Shown: positions 6,064 through 9,549 of the stretch, piece after piece
Layout: each line of letters opens with the position of its first letter
Position numbering within the stretch: position 1 is the first letter of the stretch
Assembly: GCA_014382465.1 (NCBI GenBank)
Contig: JACNJP010000224.1
Location: 1 to 9,549, forward strand
From: Planctomycetota bacterium
GTDB lineage: Bacteria; Planctomycetota; UBA1135
DNA: 9,549 bases
Direction: 5' to 3'
The notes under the pieces: generated by a model
Databases searched by the model: none
Told to the model about the DNA's origin: nothing
The model's input: only the letters and a program-made list of their open reading frames with translations
Translations under genes and position numbers: made by a program

Positions 6064-8034
6064 TCAGGACTCCTGCAACTCCACCTCGGCGAAGCCGGTC
6101 GGCTCGCGGGCGGGCTGAAGCAGGCGGAGCTCGATCTCGCGCACGCGCATGCGGCTCGGGAAGACGACCCGGGTCTTGCGGGTGGGGTCGGGCTCGAGCT
6201 CGAGCTCGGCCACCAGCACCTTGCCGTTGATGCGCAGCTCGACGCGCGCGGGGCGGGCGGCGCCGCGGTCGCGCGCGCGGTTGCGGGCGTGGCTGACCAG
6301 CAGCGACTCGGCGGCGACGGCGCGGCGCAGCTCGACCTTCCACCACGGCGAGTCGTCGCCGGCGCGGCACAGCCAGCCGCGGCTGGGCAGACCGTCGACC
6401 GCCGCGGCGGCGCCCCATTCGGGGGCCAGACTGGAGGAGGCGCTGGCTTCCAACTCGGTGCCCAGCAGCAGGTCGCGGCCGGAATCGGAGCCGTAGGCGA
6501 GCTGCTCCTCGGTGAGCACGGCGCCCGCCTCGACCGCCAGCGGCGCCGACTCCAGCACGACTTCGCCCGGCGACCGGCCTTCCTCCGCCGGCGCCACGGC
6601 CAAGGTCACACGGGCGCGCAGCCACCAGCGACCGGCGCTGGCGAAGCCGTGGCGGATGGCGAAGCGCTCGTCGCCGTGCGGCGCGGCCGGATCGCCGTCG
6701 ACGCTGCCGAGCGGCTCGGCGGCGGCGGGCTCGCGGCCCGCGAAGTACTCGACGCGCTTCACCCGCAGGCCGTCCTTGGCTTCGCCCGGCCAGGCATGCG
6801 CCGCGCGCGCGGCGTCGCCGAAACCGCAGATCCAGATCGTCAGCTCGCCGCTGCCGGTGGCCCTCAGCGAGACTTCGGCGCGCGGGTCGGCGTCTCCCCA
6901 CGCCGCGGTCCGGCCCCGCGACTCGCCGGTGAAGGCGAGGCTGGCGCGCTTCAGGAACAGCAGCGCCAGGCAGGTGTCGGTCTCCTCGCCGACCTGGCCG
7001 CCCCAGCGCCCCTCGCGGGTTTGCTGCGCCACCAGGAAGCGGGCGCCCTCCTGATACCAGTCGTGGGTGCCGATCGTGTCGAGCTCGAGGAAGGAGCCGG
7101 TGCGCTCGAGAGCATAGAGGTAGTGGAACAGCCACTGCTGCGCGCCGGGGCCGTCGTCCTCGCCGGGGTTGCGCGCGACCGTCCAGCGGCTCGCCAGCCA
7201 GGCGAGGCCGAGCCCGCGGCCGCGCTCGAGCTCCTGGCGTAGCTTGCGCGACAGCTTCCTGCCGAGGGCCTGCTCCGCCGCGGTGAGGGTGGCGACGCCC
7301 GCGGCGGTCATCGAGCCGGTGGCGCCGTGCGGGGGGCCGGGGGGCGGGCCCCCTGGCGGTTCATCACCGGGGGGAGGGCCTCCGGGCGGAGGGCCGCCCA
7401 GGCCCGGTTCGTAGGCGAAGCCGGTCGCGGCGGCCTTGCGGCCGGCCCCGGACTGGCAGCTCAGGACTCCCTCGATCAGCTCCTGCCAGGCCTTGCCCGG
7501 CACCTTCAGGCCGCGCGCGGCCGCCGCCCGCAGGCCGAGAGCGGCGTACTGGGCGTTCGAGAGGTCGGCCTTCGGCGTGTCGCCGTAGGTGAAGAGCCCG
7601 GTGCCGTCCTGGCACTCGAGCAGCCGCTCGAGCAGCGGCTTCATGCGCCGCGGGGCGGCGGGGTCCTCGCGCTCGCCCCAGGCCATCAGCATCCACGCCA
7701 GGTTGTAGCAGAGCTTGTCGCTCGGCTCGTGCGCCTCGAGGAAGGCGAAGCCGCGCGCCACCGCCGGATGATCCTGCCCCGCGCCGCAGCGCAGCAGCGT
7801 GTAGAGGCACATCGCGGTCTGGCCGCAGGGCGACTCGGCGGCGACGAATTCCCAGGAGCCGTCGATGAGCTGGGCGTCGACCAGGGCCGCGACGCCGCGG
7901 TCGATGGCGCGGTCGGCCTGCTCGGCGAGCGGCGCAGCGCCGGGCGCCTGGAGGACCAGGGGGAGGAGCAGCAGGAACATGGGCAGGGCGAGAAACAACG
8001 GGGGCGGCGCCGGGTTCCGGCGCCGCCCCATCAT
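6064..8034 (-). CDS. Secreted alpha/alpha-toroid protein with C-terminal discoidin-like domain
   Basis: The 656-residue product starts with Arg residues and a hydrophobic core (13-30), a signal peptide probably cut near 34-37. Residues 38-385 look like the alpha/alpha-toroid fold shared by terpene cyclases and prenyltransferase beta subunits: repeated helices with Q..DGSW-type turns (55-61; again QQTREGRWGG near 336-345) and a DTCLALLFLKRA helix at 353-364. The repeats are split by a Gly/Pro linker (210-237). No terpene-cyclase DxDD motif is apparent, so a structural or carbohydrate/protein-binding role is more likely than cyclisation. A beta-rich stretch follows (385-515), then a segment from about 520 to the end (AVDGLPSRGWLC, WWKVELRRAV) that resembles an F5/8 type C (discoidin) ligand-binding domain. 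Its start lies 19 bases after the lectin-like gene, with no Shine-Dalgarno sequence, indicating co-transcription. It could be related to secreted squalene-cyclase-like proteins of Planctomycetota. Confidence 0.8.
   Translation of the reverse strand: MMGRRRNPAPPPLFLALPMFLLLLPLVLQAPGAAPLAEQADRAIDRGVAALVDAQLIDGSWEFVAAESPCGQTAMCLYTLLRCGAGQDHPAVARGFAFLEAHEPSDKLCYNLAWMLMAWGEREDPAAPRRMKPLLERLLECQDGTGLFTYGDTPKADLSNAQYAALGLRAAAARGLKVPGKAWQELIEGVLSCQSGAGRKAAATGFAYEPGLGGPPPGGPPPGDEPPGGPPPGPPHGATGSMTAAGVATLTAAEQALGRKLSRKLRQELERGRGLGLAWLASRWTVARNPGEDDGPGAQQWLFHYLYALERTGSFLELDTIGTHDWYQEGARFLVAQQTREGRWGGQVGEETDTCLALLFLKRASLAFTGESRGRTAAWGDADPRAEVSLRATGSGELTIWICGFGDAARAAHAWPGEAKDGLRVKRVEYFAGREPAAAEPLGSVDGDPAAPHGDERFAIRHGFASAGRWWLRARVTLAVAPAEEGRSPGEVVLESAPLAVEAGAVLTEEQLAYGSDSGRDLLLGTELEASASSSLAPEWGAAAAVDGLPSRGWLCRAGDDSPWWKVELRRAVAAESLLVSHARNRARDRGAARPARVELRINGKVLVAELELEPDPTRKTRVVFPSRMRVREIELRLLQPAREPTGFAEVELQES
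7324..7407 (-). repeat. Gly/Pro-rich repeat region within the toroid gene
   Basis: These 84 bases encode residues 210-237 of the toroid protein, built from reiterated GGPPPG units (for example LGGPPPGGPPPGDEPPGG). At the DNA level they are runs of C/G that can change length by slippage in steps of three. The segment probably forms an exposed, stiff linker between two halves of the toroid domain. Base-call errors are also most likely here. Confidence 0.75.
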
Positions 8035-8053
8035 CGCGTCCGCGCGAGGCGGA

Positions 8054-9118
8054 TTACTGGACCAGCACCGCGAGCTGGTTGCTGCGGGCTTCCCCGGCGG
8101 CGCCGGTGTCGACCGACTGCATCCAGACCGTGCGTCCGGCGATCGCCACCGGGACGTTGGCGCTCATGGTCGCCACACCGCCGGCGTTGGCGGTCAAGGT
8201 CGGGAGCTGCTTGAAGGGCGGCGACAGGAAGATCGGGCCGTAGGGCGTGTTGATCGGGCCACCTCCGGCGAGCGAGTAGCCGGTCAGGACCGTGGAGCCC
8301 GGCGTGCAGTTCTGGATCGTGATCGTGGCGGCGGCGCCGGCGACGGCGTTGCTCACGTCGAGCACGGGGCGGAACCACGGCACCGAGATCTTGATCGCGT
8401 CCTGGTCGAAGCCCTGCACCAGGCCGTGGCCCGACTTGAGCTGGATCTCGTTGAAGCGGAAGTCCGGGTAGTAGATGTCGATGTCGGGCGCGGTGACCAG
8501 CGGATCCGGGTACTCGGTCGCCGGGTCGAGCCACAGCATGCAGCGGTCGTCGCCGGGGAGGAACTCGACCTTGCACACCAGCCAGGTCTCGACGTCGATG
8601 TTCGAGCCGATGACGTAGGTGGCGGGCGCGGCCCACGGGCGGTCGAGGCCCCACTCCTCTTGCGGGTAGGGGCTGCCGACGGTCAGCTGCTCGCCGACCC
8701 ACTGCCAGGCCAGGGTGACGCCGCCGTAGAGGGCGTCGCCGCCGACCGAGCGCCGGCCGCGCCAACTGAGCCAGACCTCGGTGCCGTCCTTGCCGAGCAG
8801 GCCGTTCTCGGTGATGGCCTCGAGGCTGCGGGTGTCGATGCTGCGGTAGGCGCCCTCGTGCTCGATCATGGTCGTGGCCATGCCGCCGACCGGGTCGTAG
8901 CCGGGCACGTTGACCACGGCGACGTCGCCGTTGTTGCCGGCCCACCAGGTGCCGAGCCAGCCGTAGCCGCCGCCCAGGCCGCCGAGGTTGCCGGCGGGAT
9001 AGTCGAAGCTCTCGAAGCTCAGGGTCTCGTAGTTCTGCGCCGAGGCCTCCGGCGCGAGGGCGGCGGCCGCGAACAGCGCGGGGACGGCCAGAGTGAGGAT
9101 TCTGGGGCAGTGCGTCAT
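8054..9118 (-). CDS. Secreted concanavalin-A-lectin-like protein with a recurring C-terminal beta domain
   Basis: The 354-residue product has a clear signal peptide: a hydrophobic stretch at 7-22 and an ASA|QN cleavage site after residue 27. The N-terminal part opens with ESFDYPAGNLGGLGGGYGW, a signature of LamG/concanavalin-A-like beta sandwiches found in many secreted planctomycete proteins; it spans about 34-245. Residues 252-354 are a separate beta domain with PINTPYGPIFLSPPFKQL and GRTVWMQSVD, a type that recurs at the C-termini of secreted proteins in that phylum. The partial gene upstream ends with the same domain, and its stop lies 2 bases before this ATG. No catalytic residues can be named; ligand binding or surface attachment is inferred. 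No membrane anchor or cell-wall sorting motif follows the C-terminal domain. The upstream stop TAG and ATG are too close for a separate ribosome-binding site, which suggests coupled translation. Confidence 0.8.
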   Translation of the reverse strand: MTHCPRILTLAVPALFAAAALAPEASAQNYETLSFESFDYPAGNLGGLGGGYGWLGTWWAGNNGDVAVVNVPGYDPVGGMATTMIEHEGAYRSIDTRSLEAITENGLLGKDGTEVWLSWRGRRSVGGDALYGGVTLAWQWVGEQLTVGSPYPQEEWGLDRPWAAPATYVIGSNIDVETWLVCKVEFLPGDDRCMLWLDPATEYPDPLVTAPDIDIYYPDFRFNEIQLKSGHGLVQGFDQDAIKISVPWFRPVLDVSNAVAGAAATITIQNCTPGSTVLTGYSLAGGGPINTPYGPIFLSPPFKQLPTLTANAGGVATMSANVPVAIAGRTVWMQSVDTGAAGEARSNQLAVLVQ

Positions 9119-9120
9119 GG

Positions 9121-9549
9121 CTAAAGGATGTTGACCACCAAGGGGTTGCTGAGGGCGGGCGCCGGAGAGATCTCACCCGCATGGGTGTAGACGGTCCGTC
9201 CGCTGAGGGAGGAAGGCAGGGGGAAGGCCAGCTGCACCTCGCCGGCCGCGTTGGCGGTGGCGGCGAGCTGGCGGATCGGCGGCGACAGGAAGGCCGGGCC
9301 GAGCGGGGTGTTGGTCGGGCCGGCGCCGGTCATGGAGTAGCCGATGATGACGCTGGCGTTGGGCGAGACGTTGAGGACCTCGACCACCGCGGCCGAGTCG
9401 GCGCCGGCGCTGGTGACCCGCAGCACCGCCCGCCAGTCCTCGGCCGCGATGCCGCTGGCGTCGCAGCTCCAGCCTCTATGGTCGGGGCCGCTGCCCCACC
9501 GCAGGCGGTGCCCCTTGAAGCGCTCGGCAGCGCCCCGTGTGACCGGGTC
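9121..9549 (-). CDS. Partial paralogue of the downstream lectin-like protein (5' end beyond right edge)
   Basis: The frame ending in TAG at 9121-9123 stays open to the right edge, giving the last 142 residues of a longer protein; the first in-frame ATG (9426) lies within the conserved domain and is not the true start. From residue 1 of the visible part, DPVTRGAAERFKGHRLRWG corresponds to the segment before the C-terminal domain of the next protein (DPLVTAPDIDIYYPDFRFN). The final ~100 residues carry the same beta domain (PTNTPLGPAFLSPPIRQL, SGRTVYTHAG). It is therefore a tandem duplicate, clearly diverged at the protein level, and the first visible gene of the exported-protein operon. Signal peptide and lectin domain must lie outside the window. 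Confidence 0.8.
   Translation of the reverse strand, partial: DPVTRGAAERFKGHRLRWGSGPDHRGWSCDASGIAAEDWRAVLRVTSAGADSAAVVEVLNVSPNASVIIGYSMTGAGPTNTPLGPAFLSPPIRQLAATANAAGEVQLAFPLPSSLSGRTVYTHAGEISPAPALSNPLVVNIL

Noticed and set aside
5929..7242. 437-codon plus-strand frame opposite the toroid gene
   Set aside because: Composition is typical of an antisense shadow in GC-rich DNA, and the minus strand has a signal peptide and domain motifs.
7865..9124. 419-codon plus-strand frame opposite the lectin-like gene
   Set aside because: Low-complexity Val/Asp/Gly/Arg-rich product with no motif; the minus strand has a signal peptide and conserved beta domains.

Overview
The window is very GC-rich and has features that point to the phylum Planctomycetota or a close relative: secreted beta-sandwich proteins with a recurring C-terminal domain, a secreted alpha/alpha-toroid protein, and start codons without clear Shine-Dalgarno sequences. 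This assignment rests on protein style, not on a marker gene. The first ~50 bases are G and C homopolymers and look like a contig end or low-quality sequence.

Layout. (1) From 2823 down to the left edge on the minus strand runs one open frame of at least 941 codons with no stop in the window. It encodes a membrane M50/site-2-protease-like domain (HEMGH), then the catalytic TIM-barrel domain of enolase, then the enolase N-terminal domain, then a tail. The two enolase domains are in the reverse of the normal order, yet every catalytic residue I could check is present. This circularly permuted, membrane-fused enolase is the main discovery of the window. (2) Divergent from it, at 3000-4208, is a MalK/UgpC-type ABC ATPase with no permease or binding protein in view. 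(3) After about 340 bases without a convincing gene comes a type IV toxin-antitoxin pair of the AbiE type (4553-5901, ATGA overlap). It has a good sigma70-like promoter lying almost on the start codon, and the toxin has Gly in place of the first Asp of its DxD motif. (4) Convergent to this, on the minus strand from the right edge to 6064, is a tight three-gene unit for exported proteins: a partial lectin-like protein, a complete paralogue of it 2 bases downstream, and a toroid/discoidin protein 19 bases further on.

How the genes may work together. The three secreted proteins are probably co-transcribed and may act at the cell surface or outside the cell. The AbiE pair is a self-contained defence or maintenance module. 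The permuted enolase would catalyse 2-phosphoglycerate/phosphoenolpyruvate interconversion if active, but its placement on a membrane protease-like scaffold suggests a specialised role. Nothing in the window shows whether the cell also has a normal enolase.
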